From JBKEBQ01 sp047973225 (lineage in GTDB: Bacteria > Bacillota_I > Bacilli_A > Erysipelotrichales > Erysipelotrichaceae): a stretch of DNA of 23,923 nucleotides. Position numbers and translations under genes: made by a program. The DNA is taken from positions 1-23,923 of the forward strand of contig JBKEBQ010000045.1 in assembly GCA_047973225.1 (NCBI GenBank), given 5' to 3'. Below, piece by piece: positions 9,055-16,339 of this stretch (within the stretch, counting starts at the first letter, position 1; each line of letters starts with the position of its first letter). The notes under the pieces were generated by a model. That model was given only the letters and a program-made list of their open reading frames with translations, searched no databases and was not told the DNA's origin.

Positions 9055-9564
9055 ATGGAAGTACATGATGTCATTCCGGGAAAGCGCATTTTAAAGACCA
9101 GCCTAGCGGTCGGTATTTGTTTGGTGATAAGCGCTATATTTCAGTTACGTGGTGGTTTTTATATGACCATTGCCAGTGTTTTAACCATGAAAGCAACCCC
9201 TGAAAAATCCATGGATTATGGGTTGAGTCGTACCAAAGGAACGATGGTTGGTGGCGTTGTTGGATTGATTTTAATTTTGCTTTTTCAACATTTTCAGATT
9301 GCAGTCTCTTCCTTTGCTTATATTATTTTAAATATGGTGGGGACAATTTTTTGTATTTGGGTCGCAAAAATATTTCGTCAAAGTGAAGCCAGTGCAACAA
9401 GTGCCTGCGTGGTTTTGTTTACGGTGACAATTAATCGTGTGGCTGAAAGCGCTGTTCCACTGCCCTATGTACTCACACGGGTTGTGGAAACATTGGTGGG
9501 TATTTTTGTGGCGGTGATTGTCAATCGTTTTGTGGGGAATAAACCTATGAAGATTCCTTCTTAA
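9055..9564 (+). CDS. FUSC/aromatic acid exporter-like membrane protein
   Basis: This 169-residue protein starts MEVHDVIPGKRILKTSLAV and then shows four hydrophobic segments (about 16-33, 38-50, 63-78 and 86-104) and a last one near 140-160. The motif PGKRILKTSLA, then FYMTIASVLTMKATPEKS and SRTKGTMVGGVVG, is the pattern of the N-terminal membrane half of FUSC/ArAE-type (YgaE, DUF939-like) proteins, which are thought to move small aromatic acids or similar compounds. The usual soluble C-terminal domain is absent, as in the short Bacillota versions. ATG 9055 is chosen over 9007 because GAGAGGATG stands directly before it and the likely promoter lies between the two. It sits between the trxB terminator and rapZ, so it may be a one-gene unit or read into rapZ. 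Substrate unknown. Confidence 0.72.
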   Translation: MEVHDVIPGKRILKTSLAVGICLVISAIFQLRGGFYMTIASVLTMKATPEKSMDYGLSRTKGTMVGGVVGLILILLFQHFQIAVSSFAYIILNMVGTIFCIWVAKIFRQSEASATSACVVLFTVTINRVAESAVPLPYVLTRVVETLVGIFVAVIVNRFVGNKPMKIPS

Positions 9565-9588
9565 AAGCGTGTGAAGATATGCTATAAT
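9561..9588 (+). promoter_or_regulatory. Promoter candidate for the rapZ-yvcK-whiA operon
   Basis: TGCTATAAT (9580-9588) is a perfect extended -10 with consensus TATAAT. A weak -35, TTAAAA at 9561-9566, lies 16 bases upstream, over the FUSC-like stop codon. The rapZ ATG follows 20 bases later. Confidence 0.65.
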
Positions 9589-9608
9589 GGTAAAAAGTAG
9601 GTGAGTAT

Positions 9609-10463
9609 ATGGCGCAAAATATTATCCTTATAACAGGAATGTCAGGTGCTGGAAAATCAAGTGCCATCACGATCTTGGAAGATTTGGGATATCATTGTAT
9701 TGATCAATTTCCGGTTGAGTTATTAAATGAATTGGGTTCTATCATTCGTGTCAAAAACGATGAACGATACCAAAATTTAGCACTTGCAACCTCAGCACAA
9801 GATTACCAAAAGTTTTTAAACTATTTTGAAAATCGGGATATGAATGTTTCGGTATTGTTTTTAGATGCCAACAATGAGGAACTGTTGTTGCGCTATAAAT
9901 TTACAAGACGGACACACCCGTTCATTTTATCAAGTGTGGCGAATACTTTGGAAGAAGCGATTGAAGCAGAGCGTGATTTGTTTAATCAAGTAAGTTATCG
10001 ACGGGTTGTGCGTATTGATACAACAAAATTGACACTAAAACAATTACGAAAATATATTGAAACCAAAGTGGCTACCAAACCCAAAGGTGGATTTGCGGTT
10101 TCGTTTGTATCCTTTGGCTATAAATATGGCATTCCACTTGATGCGGATCTCATGTTTGATGTTCGGTTTTTACCAAATCCGTATTGGGTAGAAAGTTTAA
10201 AAGAGCATACAGGGGATGATCTAGACGTTTATGAATATGTGATGGAAAAAAGGGAAACACAAGCATATATTAAAAAATTAGTATCGTTTCTTGATTATTC
10301 ATTAAAAGAATACAAAAAAGCAGATCGAAATCATGTTACGGTTGCGATTGGCTGTACGGGAGGAAAACATCGCAGTGTGAGTCTCGTGAATTTTTTGTAT
10401 GAACATTATCAAGCGAAATATAAAACGCACAAAGGACACCGCGATAAAAAGGTGTCATTATGA
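9609..10463 (+). CDS. rapZ: RapZ-family nucleotide-binding protein (YvcJ)
   Basis: This 284-residue protein has an N-terminal P-loop GMSGAGKS (residues 10-17) followed by LGYHCIDQFPVELL, and the C-terminal block with FVSFGYKYGIPLDADL, DVRFLPNPYW and CTGGKHRS (249-256). In E. coli RapZ is an RNA-binding adaptor that controls GlmZ and so amino-sugar synthesis. The Bacillota homologue YvcJ hydrolyses nucleotides, and its role is less clear. AGGTGA precedes the ATG. Its TGA overlaps the yvcK ATG (ATGA), so the two are coupled. The rapZ-yvcK-whiA trio is a conserved Bacillota cluster. Confidence 0.95.
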   Translation: MAQNIILITGMSGAGKSSAITILEDLGYHCIDQFPVELLNELGSIIRVKNDERYQNLALATSAQDYQKFLNYFENRDMNVSVLFLDANNEELLLRYKFTRRTHPFILSSVANTLEEAIEAERDLFNQVSYRRVVRIDTTKLTLKQLRKYIETKVATKPKGGFAVSFVSFGYKYGIPLDADLMFDVRFLPNPYWVESLKEHTGDDLDVYEYVMEKRETQAYIKKLVSFLDYSLKEYKKADRNHVTVAIGCTGGKHRSVSLVNFLYEHYQAKYKTHKGHRDKKVSL

Positions 10464-11401
10464 AAAAAGTAGTTGTCATTGGAGGGGGACATGGGCAATC
10501 GGTTATTTTAAAAGGATTAAAAAACATTGAAGATATAAAATTGAGTACAATTGTGACCGTTGCGGATGATGGTGGAAGTACTGGAAGGTTGCGCGAAAGT
10601 TATCAAATGCCAGCCATGGGAGATATTCGTAATGTGTTGATTTCCTTGGCGGAAAGCGAAACCTTATTATCTTCATTGATGGATTATCGCTTTGATGGCG
10701 AAGGTGATATTGCTGGACATAGTCTGGGGAATATTTTATTGACGGCCTTAACCAAAATTAGTGGCAATTTTACCCAAGCAATCACTGAATTCTCGCAAGT
10801 TTTAAAGGTAAAAGGAGACGTAATTCCATCTACTACACAAATTGTTACATTGATGGCAAAGATGGAAGATGGTACGATTGTAAGTGGGGAAAGTAATATT
10901 CCCAAAATGCACAATCACATCGACCGTGTATTTTATGACGAAAAAGTACATGCTTCACGAAAAGCTGTTACCTCGATTATTGAAGCCGATTATATTGTTT
11001 TTGGAATTGGTAGCGTATATACGAGTATTTTACCAAATGTTATTATCCCAGAAATTACCAGAGCTATACAAAAAAGTTTTGCAAAGAAGGTTTATTTTTG
11101 TAATGCGATGAGCCAATCCGGAGAGACGGATAGCTTTACTTTAGAAGACCATGTAAAAGCAATTGAGAAACATACCTATAAAGGCATTATGGACATCGTT
11201 GTTTTTCACAACAATGAAATGTATGAAGATACTCTAAAACGGTATTCTCATGAAGATAGCTTTCCTGTTTTGAAAAAAGAAAAGGATCATGATTATACAT
11301 TAATTGATCGGGATTTATTAACGTTTGAAAATAAATTAATTCGTCATGATAGTGAAAAAATTCAACGGGTTTTTGAAGAAATACTACAAATGAAGGAGTG
11401 A
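10460..11401 (+). CDS. yvcK: YvcK/CofD-like gluconeogenesis and cell-shape factor
   Basis: The 313-residue protein begins MKKVVVIGGGHGQSVILKGL and carries the family motifs VTVADDGGSTGRLRES, GDIRNVLISLAES, GHSLGNILLTAL and FGIGSVYTSILPN. It belongs to the CofD-like group, but genes in this setting are YvcK/GlmR, which bind UDP-GlcNAc and are needed for growth on gluconeogenic carbon sources and for normal cell wall synthesis. It overlaps rapZ by four bases, and whiA starts five bases after its stop. A true CofD (F420 synthesis) is unlikely without other F420 genes nearby. Confidence 0.95.
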   Translation: MKKVVVIGGGHGQSVILKGLKNIEDIKLSTIVTVADDGGSTGRLRESYQMPAMGDIRNVLISLAESETLLSSLMDYRFDGEGDIAGHSLGNILLTALTKISGNFTQAITEFSQVLKVKGDVIPSTTQIVTLMAKMEDGTIVSGESNIPKMHNHIDRVFYDEKVHASRKAVTSIIEADYIVFGIGSVYTSILPNVIIPEITRAIQKSFAKKVYFCNAMSQSGETDSFTLEDHVKAIEKHTYKGIMDIVVFHNNEMYEDTLKRYSHEDSFPVLKKEKDHDYTLIDRDLLTFENKLIRHDSEKIQRVFEEILQMKE

Positions 11402-11405
11402 GTTT

Positions 11406-12338
11406 GTGTCGTTTACAAGTGATGTAAAAAAAGAAATATGCACAAATGATTTGGATGAAAGTGCAGCAAAAGCAGTGCTCAGTGCTTTTTTTCAAATGGG
11501 GGCATCGCTTCACTTTAGCAATAAAGGGATGTATGTAAGTTGTCGCAGTGAACATGCGCGTGTTGCTAAGTTTATTTTTCAATTGGTGAAAAAATACTAT
11601 CAAGCAGAAATAGAAATATCAATTATGAAACAAATGAAGTTAAAAAAGAATAACATGTATATCTTAAAGATTAAAAATGAAGCGATGATGATGCTAAAAG
11701 ATTTAAATATTGTAAACGAGCAAGGTTTGCAAGAACATCCTCCATATATGCTAAAAGAGGAAGCACACAAACGGGCGTATTTAGCAGGGGCATTTCTTTC
11801 TAGTGGTAGTGTGAATTCACCGACAAAAAGCAACTATCATTTAGAAATTGCATGTAATCATCAATCATTATGCAACTATATTACAAATTTGATGAATTAT
11901 TTTCATTTACAGGCAAAAAGTATTAGGCGCCGAAATCAGTATGTTGCATATGTAAAAGCGAGTGACAAAATTAGTGATTTTCTAAAATGCGTGGGCAGTA
12001 GTGATGCACTTTATACTTTTGAGGGCATTCGGGTAGAACGTGATTTTATGAATTCATTATCACGATTGGATAATTGTGAATTGGCAAATGAAATGAAAAC
12101 ATTGGCAGCGGCTAAGCGTCAACTAGAAGATATCGATTGGATTGATTCGTATATAGGTTTACAAGAACTCCCGCAAAATTTAGCGCGTGTTGCATTTTTA
12201 CGTAAAGCCAACCCTGAGTCCAACCTTAAAGAATTATGTGCCTTATATTTTGAAGCACACAAGGAAGAGATTTCAAAATCAGGGATGCGACATCGTTTGA
12301 ATAAATTACGCGATAAAGCAGATCAATATCGGAAATAG
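11406..12338 (+). CDS. whiA: DNA-binding protein WhiA
   Basis: WhiA joins an N-terminal LAGLIDADG homing-endonuclease-like fold (without nuclease activity) to a C-terminal helix-turn-helix. It controls sporulation division in Streptomyces and affects cell division and chromosome segregation in Bacillus. The 310-residue protein starts MSFTSDVKKEIC, has the YLAGAFLSSGSVNSP block (about 122-140) typical of the LAGLIDADG part, and ends with LKELCALYFEAH and SGMRHRLNKLRDKA, the helix-turn-helix. The start is GTG at 11406, with AAGGAGTGAG just before it, and it matches the family N terminus. In Bacillus a crh gene follows whiA; here it does not. Confidence 0.95.
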   Translation: MSFTSDVKKEICTNDLDESAAKAVLSAFFQMGASLHFSNKGMYVSCRSEHARVAKFIFQLVKKYYQAEIEISIMKQMKLKKNNMYILKIKNEAMMMLKDLNIVNEQGLQEHPPYMLKEEAHKRAYLAGAFLSSGSVNSPTKSNYHLEIACNHQSLCNYITNLMNYFHLQAKSIRRRNQYVAYVKASDKISDFLKCVGSSDALYTFEGIRVERDFMNSLSRLDNCELANEMKTLAAAKRQLEDIDWIDSYIGLQELPQNLARVAFLRKANPESNLKELCALYFEAHKEEISKSGMRHRLNKLRDKADQYRK

Positions 12339-12350
12339 AAAGGAATTTAT

Positions 12351-12623
12351 ATGGAAATACTTATTATTATTGGAATTGTCGTAATTGCGATTACATTTAT
12401 TGTATTTATTGGACCCATTATTGTTTGGGGTATGATCGGATTGATGGTGTTAGGCTTTATTTCCTATTTGTTGCGGACACTATTTGGTTTTCGCGATAAA
12501 GCAGAATACAAACCGCATGGAAGTCGTTTTTTTTATCATGAAAAAAAACGTTATCATCATCCCAAAGATAATAATGTGATTGATGTAGAGTTTAGTGAAA
12601 GAGATGATGAGGATGGGGTATGA
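12351..12623 (+). CDS. Small membrane protein of unknown function
   Basis: The 90-residue protein has two hydrophobic segments (about 3-22 and 24-42, ending FISYLLRTLFGF), then a charged His/Lys/Asp/Glu-rich tail of about 45 residues (GSRFFYHEKKRYHHPKD, DVEFSERDDEDG). AAGGAA stands before the ATG. It starts 12 bases after whiA and its stop overlaps the next gene by four bases, so it belongs to the same operon. I recognise no family. The likely topology is a short hairpin in the membrane with a cytosolic acidic tail. Confidence 0.7.
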   Translation: MEILIIIGIVVIAITFIVFIGPIIVWGMIGLMVLGFISYLLRTLFGFRDKAEYKPHGSRFFYHEKKRYHHPKDNNVIDVEFSERDDEDGV

Positions 12624-13531
12624 TTGCTTATCGTAAGGAAACAGACATCTCAAGTATTCGTGAATTGTGTATGCAGACACACCCACAACGAGAAGAAGGG
12701 TTCTTAAAGTTTTATTTTGCACATTTATACGAACAAGGGACAGGTTTGATCATTAAAGAAAATGAACGTATCATTTCCAGTTTACAATTGCATGAACATG
12801 TCGTTGCTTTTCATCATAAGCAATTGTTGTGCAGTTATATTTCTGGTGTCTCTACGCATCCTGATTTTCGCAAACAAGGACATATGAATGAGCTTTTACA
12901 TAGCGCATTAGATATGAGTGAAACCAATTATCTATTGACGTTTATTGAGGCATACAATCCAAAGTTATATAAAAAATATGGATTTGAGGTTGTCAGTTAT
13001 CGAAAAAAATATAGTGTATCGCAAAAAGAAATCAAAATCAAAAATACCAGTGGTGTACAAGAGGAAGTGGATGTCGCTGATTTGGTAGCGTTATATAAAG
13101 ATTTTTCAACACGATTTGATTGCTACTATAAGCGTGATATAGTGTATTATCAAGACTATATGGATAGTATAGAGATGAATAAAGGAGTGCTTATTGGTTA
13201 TTATGAAGAATCACAGCTTCGTGGGTATTGTGTCTATTATGAAAGCGAAGAACGTGTGGAAGTTAGTGAAATTATCTATTTAGATGCGAAAGTAATGTTA
13301 AAACTTTTACGATATGCGATTGGCTATATGCCATTTATCAGTTTCGAAGTTTCGATCAATGAGCGAGTTGAAAAAATTTTCAAGATGAGCATTCCTAGAA
13401 AACATACCTGTGTTATGGCGAGGATTAATAATTATACATTATTTAATAAATTGTATTCATGTAAAGTGAAAACGGTGGAGGAGGCCTTTGCGCTTTTGCA
13501 AAAGCCAACCTTGATGAATGAGAAATATTAA
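12620..13531 (+). CDS. GNAT-family N-acetyltransferase, Eis-like
   Basis: The 303-residue protein has an N-terminal GNAT fold with the acetyl-CoA loop GVSTHPDFRKQGHMNELL at residues 76-92 (RKQGHM as the R/Q-x-x-G/A element), a family FIEAYNPKLYKKYGFEVV segment near 112-128, and a second half that looks like the extra domain of Eis-type enhanced acetyltransferases. Such enzymes acetylate amines on antibiotics or proteins; the substrate here cannot be told from sequence. The ATG overlaps the TGA of the small membrane protein gene (ATGA), which implies coupled translation, and a strong terminator follows. It is probably the last gene of the rapZ operon. Confidence 0.85.
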   Translation: MIAYRKETDISSIRELCMQTHPQREEGFLKFYFAHLYEQGTGLIIKENERIISSLQLHEHVVAFHHKQLLCSYISGVSTHPDFRKQGHMNELLHSALDMSETNYLLTFIEAYNPKLYKKYGFEVVSYRKKYSVSQKEIKIKNTSGVQEEVDVADLVALYKDFSTRFDCYYKRDIVYYQDYMDSIEMNKGVLIGYYEESQLRGYCVYYESEERVEVSEIIYLDAKVMLKLLRYAIGYMPFISFEVSINERVEKIFKMSIPRKHTCVMARINNYTLFNKLYSCKVKTVEEAFALLQKPTLMNEKY

Positions 13532-13556
13532 GACAAAAGGATTCTTTTGTCTTTTT
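13531..13556 (+). terminator. Strong Rho-independent terminator after the acetyltransferase gene
   Basis: AGACAAAAG (13531-13539) and CTTTTGTCT (13544-13552) form a perfect 9-bp stem with a 4-base loop, then T-run to 13556. The stem begins on the last base of the stop codon. Confidence 0.9.
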
Positions 13557-13619
13557 AGACAAATAATTTATCCAAACTAATATTTTTGAAGCGAGCAACT
13601 GTATTGGGTAGTAAGAGTT

Positions 13620-13628
13620 TGTTATACT
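13620..13628 (+). promoter_or_regulatory. Extended -10 promoter candidate for the GatZ/KbaZ-like gene
   Basis: TGTTATACT matches an extended -10. It is followed by AGGAGG at 13641-13646 and the ATG at 13656. The -35 region is weak (CTGTAT, 18 bases upstream). No clear catabolite-response element was found near it. Confidence 0.5.
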
Positions 13629-13655
13629 TTATGTATATGCAGGAGGAAATATAGT

Positions 13656-14969
13656 ATGAATGCACTAAAACAAATTGTAAAAAAACAAAAAGAACAGCAG
13701 GCGGTAGGGATTTATTCTGCATGTAGTGCGAATAAATTCGTGATTGAGGCTGTAATCGAAAAAGCGGTGGAAGATACATCATGTGTATTGATTGAAAGTA
13801 CCGCAAATCAAAGCGACCAATTTGGTGGGTATACAGGTATGAAACCGCTTGATTTTAAAAATTTTGTGATGGATATTGCTAAGCAAAAAGGACTTCCTAA
13901 AGAACATTTATTTCTTGGTGGGGATCATTTGGGTCCGCTTACTTGGACGAACTTGAATGAAAAAGAAGCGATGCAGCATGCACGAGATTTGATTGATTGT
14001 TATGTATCTGCAGGTTTTACGAAAATTCATATTGATACAAGTATGAAAGTGGCAGATGATGATCCGCATACACGCTTGCCTGATGAAGTGATTGCACGGC
14101 GTGGAGCGTACTTGGCAAGCGTTGCAGAAGCAAGCTTTGAAAAATTACAGGCAACTGACTCGAGTGCTGTGCATCCTATATATATTGTCGGTAGTGAAGT
14201 GCCAATTCCTGGAGGTATTCAAGGAGATGACGAAGGCATGCAAGTAACGCGTGTGGAGGATTTTGAAACTACTTTATTGGCATTTGAAAAAGCATTTAAA
14301 GATGCAGGATTACATGAAGCGTGGACACATGTTATTGGTGTCGTTGTGCAACCGGGAATTGAAGAAAAAGATGCAGGATGTACAGAATATGATCGTGAAA
14401 AAGCAAAAGCATTGATGCATGCAATTAAAAAATATGACAATATTGTATATGAGGGGCATTCTAGTGATTATCAAACCAAAGAGAAGCTGAAAGAATTGGT
14501 GGAAGATGGGGTTGGTATCTTAAAAGTAGGACCAGGATTAACTTTTATGGCAAGAGAGGCGTTGTTCGCTTTGGCTCACATTGAAGAAGAGTTGTTTTAT
14601 GGAAGTGATACAAAAACGAGTGATTTTATTAATGTACTTGAAAAAACAATGTTGGACAATCCAGGTAAATGGGATAAATATTATCTTGGAACAGATACAC
14701 AACAACGTTTAAAAAGAAAGTATTCTTTTTCTGATCGCAGTCGCTATTATATGCAATACGATGTGATTGAAGAAGCGATAGATGTGTTGTTTAAAAATTT
14801 AGGAAAAACCGAAATCCCTTTATATCTATTAAGTCAATTTATGCCAATGCAATATACGAAGGTAAGAGAGAGAAAATTAAAAAACAATCCGATAGAGCTT
14901 GTAAAAGATAGAGTAAAATACACACTTGATGAGTATTTATATGCAACTAATCAAAAGGAACTTTTATAA
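13656..14969 (+). CDS. gatZ: Tagatose-bisphosphate aldolase accessory subunit, GatZ/KbaZ family
   Basis: The 437-residue protein carries the GatZ/KbaZ blocks GIYSACSANKFVIEA, VLIESTANQSDQFGGYTGM, LFLGGDHLGPLTW, KIHIDTSMKVADDD, YIVGSEVPIPGG, YEGHSSDYQT and LKVGPGLTFMAREAL. In E. coli GatZ and KbaZ (AgaZ) are the non-catalytic or chaperone-like partners that stabilise the class II tagatose-1,6-bisphosphate aldolases GatY and KbaY, in galactitol or N-acetylgalactosamine breakdown. No catalytic partner, kinase or transporter gene lies beside it: it is flanked by its own promoter and terminator. It may act with a partner elsewhere or on a related sugar. nagA, an amino-sugar gene, lies 1.4 kb downstream. 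Start is well supported by AGGAGG. Confidence 0.88.
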   Translation: MNALKQIVKKQKEQQAVGIYSACSANKFVIEAVIEKAVEDTSCVLIESTANQSDQFGGYTGMKPLDFKNFVMDIAKQKGLPKEHLFLGGDHLGPLTWTNLNEKEAMQHARDLIDCYVSAGFTKIHIDTSMKVADDDPHTRLPDEVIARRGAYLASVAEASFEKLQATDSSAVHPIYIVGSEVPIPGGIQGDDEGMQVTRVEDFETTLLAFEKAFKDAGLHEAWTHVIGVVVQPGIEEKDAGCTEYDREKAKALMHAIKKYDNIVYEGHSSDYQTKEKLKELVEDGVGILKVGPGLTFMAREALFALAHIEEELFYGSDTKTSDFINVLEKTMLDNPGKWDKYYLGTDTQQRLKRKYSFSDRSRYYMQYDVIEEAIDVLFKNLGKTEIPLYLLSQFMPMQYTKVRERKLKNNPIELVKDRVKYTLDEYLYATNQKELL

Positions 14970-15025
14970 AAATAAAATCTATATGGTGAAGATACACATA
15001 GAGATATAGACTTTTACATAGTATA

Positions 15026-15063
15026 AAAAGTAGAAATTCTGATATAAAATTTCTGCTTTTTTT
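15026..15063 (+). terminator. Terminator downstream of the GatZ/KbaZ-like gene
   Basis: AAAAGTAGAAATT (15026-15038) pairs with AATTTCTGCTTTT (15048-15060), 13 bp with one T-G wobble, ending in seven T. The A-rich left side means it could also work on the minus strand for the decayed ABC gene. Confidence 0.75.
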
Positions 15064-15075
15064 ATAGCACTTTTT

Positions 15076-15453
15076 TTATAAGCGATAAACCGCATCCAAA
15101 ATTTTACAATTTTTTTGGCATTGGTGACAATCATAATACATTTATCTTCTTCATATACCAATTTTTTTAAAATATCGATATATCGTTTTGGACGTACTGT
15201 CTAAGTTAGCGCTAGGCTCATCTACGAGAACAACAGATGGACTATAAGACTAGGCTTAAGCGATGACGATTCTTATGTTGTCCTCCAGATAGTTTTAAGA
15301 TGGGTATATGGACATCATCATCTTCTAGAGCAACGCTTAACTTTTCGCTAATCGCATAGATCTTTTCTTTTTCAAAAGATAAGCTCACATCTTTTAAAAT
15401 GATTTTTCCTTTGGTATAAGAAAAACAAATGTTACATTTTTGATAATATACAT
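15076..15453 (-). pseudogene. Decayed ABC-transporter ATP-binding protein lacking Walker A
   Basis: Read on the minus strand from ATG 15453, with GGAGG kept at 15463-15467, the pieces are: MYIIKNVTFVF; KGKIILKDVSLSFEKEKIYAI; then directly EKLSVALEDDDVHIPI, KLSGGQHKNRHR (ABC signature LSGGQ), PSVVLVDEPSAN (Walker B), ILKKLVYEEDKCIMIVTNA and ILDAVYRL with a stop at 15078-15076. The order is that of a LolD/MacB-type antimicrobial-peptide or macrolide export ATPase, but the Walker A loop and helical region are deleted and there are at least three frame changes or stops. The remnant holds about 126 codons; an intact copy has 220-230. It cannot bind ATP and is dead. No permease gene remains next to it. 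Confidence 0.75.
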
Positions 15454-15540
15454 ATTATATTTCCTCCACACAGAAATGATATAGGGAAATGTAAATTTTA
15501 TTTAGGTACATTTTAAATTCAAGACGAACATTTTGTGTAT

Positions 15541-15564
15541 AAAAAAACGAAACATTACGTTTCG
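15541..15564 (-). terminator. Terminator of the minus-strand helical protein gene
   Basis: On the minus strand CGAAAC, a 5-base loop and GTTTCG are followed by seven T (plus-strand A at 15541-15547). It lies three bases after the stop of the gene at 15567. Confidence 0.8.
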
Positions 15565-15566
15565 CA

Positions 15567-16169
15567 TTAGTTTTGTGGCATATCCATATGTTTTTTTGAT
15601 AGTTTTAAATACTTATCAGCATTTTTTTTATCTTTGATATTTGCATATTGAACAGAAATTAAATATTCACTAACACCCTTTACAGCATCAGGAAGATCTT
15701 TTAAATCAGCTAACATAGACTGTAGATGGGCATCATTTTTGAGAATGAAGATATCATACATGACACTAGCTTCGTGTTTTATTTGATCGTTGTCAAGTTT
15801 TTTGATAAGTGTTAGCATTTTTTTTGCATTTTTAGCATCTTCATTTCCTACATAATAGTTAAAGGCTTTCATGTACATATCTTCTTTTTGTTTTTTGTTC
15901 ATTCTGAATGCTAATAATTTTTTAAACTGTGCCTCTATATTTTTTAAATTTTCTTGAAGAATATAAGCATTTAATTTCATGTATTCTATATTATAAATAG
16001 GAAATAAAAATTTTGTAAATTTAGCGTCGCATAATTCGAAAAATTCTTCAAATTGTCTTGACTGCAATAAGTGTATAATTTTTTTTAAACGCATCCGTTT
16101 GGATACTTCAATAAAGACAATGCTTGCAATACCAAAAATGATAATTGCGATAATAATGGTATAATTCAT
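15567..16169 (-). CDS. Membrane-anchored helical-repeat protein, function unknown
   Basis: The 200-residue protein has one N-terminal hydrophobic segment (residues 3-21, IIIAIIIFGIASIVFI) and then a wholly helical, charged region. Helix pairs such as LQSRQFEEFFELCDA, KLNAYILQENLKNIE, AFNYYVGNEDAKNAKKM and YANIKDKKNADKYLKL resemble degenerate TPR units. The C-terminal part is therefore probably a cytosolic protein-binding surface attached to the membrane. GAGGAG lies seven bases before the ATG. It stands alone, convergent with the GatZ-like gene side and divergent from nagA, with its own promoter and terminator. I recognise no named family. Confidence 0.72.
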   Translation of the reverse strand: MNYTIIIAIIIFGIASIVFIEVSKRMRLKKIIHLLQSRQFEEFFELCDAKFTKFLFPIYNIEYMKLNAYILQENLKNIEAQFKKLLAFRMNKKQKEDMYMKAFNYYVGNEDAKNAKKMLTLIKKLDNDQIKHEASVMYDIFILKNDAHLQSMLADLKDLPDAVKGVSEYLISVQYANIKDKKNADKYLKLSKKHMDMPQN

Positions 16170-16196
16170 GTGGCTCTCCTCTTAAACAATATACGT

Positions 16197-16202
16197 ATTA
16201 TA
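16197..16202 (-). promoter_or_regulatory. -10 box candidate for the minus-strand helical protein gene
   Basis: The minus strand reads TATAAT at 16202-16197, 28 bases before the start codon. A -35 box at the right distance is not clear. Confidence 0.45.
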
Positions 16203-16298
16203 CTATGAAATATCTAAAAATACACGAACGGTTTAAAAAAGACAAAATATATATACAAAAAGACAAGGTAAAACACTCACAAAGAAAGTGATTGGGTG

Positions 16299-16304
16299 TA
16301 TAAT
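16299..16304 (+). promoter_or_regulatory. -10 box candidate for nagA
   Basis: TATAAT at 16299-16304 lies 36 bases before the nagA start and is preceded by GGGTG. No good -35 box is seen. Confidence 0.45.
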
Positions 16305-16339
16305 AGAAAGAGTAATAGATAAGAGGAGGTTTATGGAAG

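Noticed and set aside
11187..11603. Minus-strand open frame of 138 codons across the yvcK-whiA junction
   Set aside because: Both plus-strand genes are firmly identified here and the reverse frame has no ribosome binding site or family likeness.
14978..15010. Inverted repeat TCTATAT...ATATAGA after the GatZ-like gene
   Set aside because: Seven AT-rich pairs with a long loop; the terminator just downstream is much stronger and this one is likely chance.
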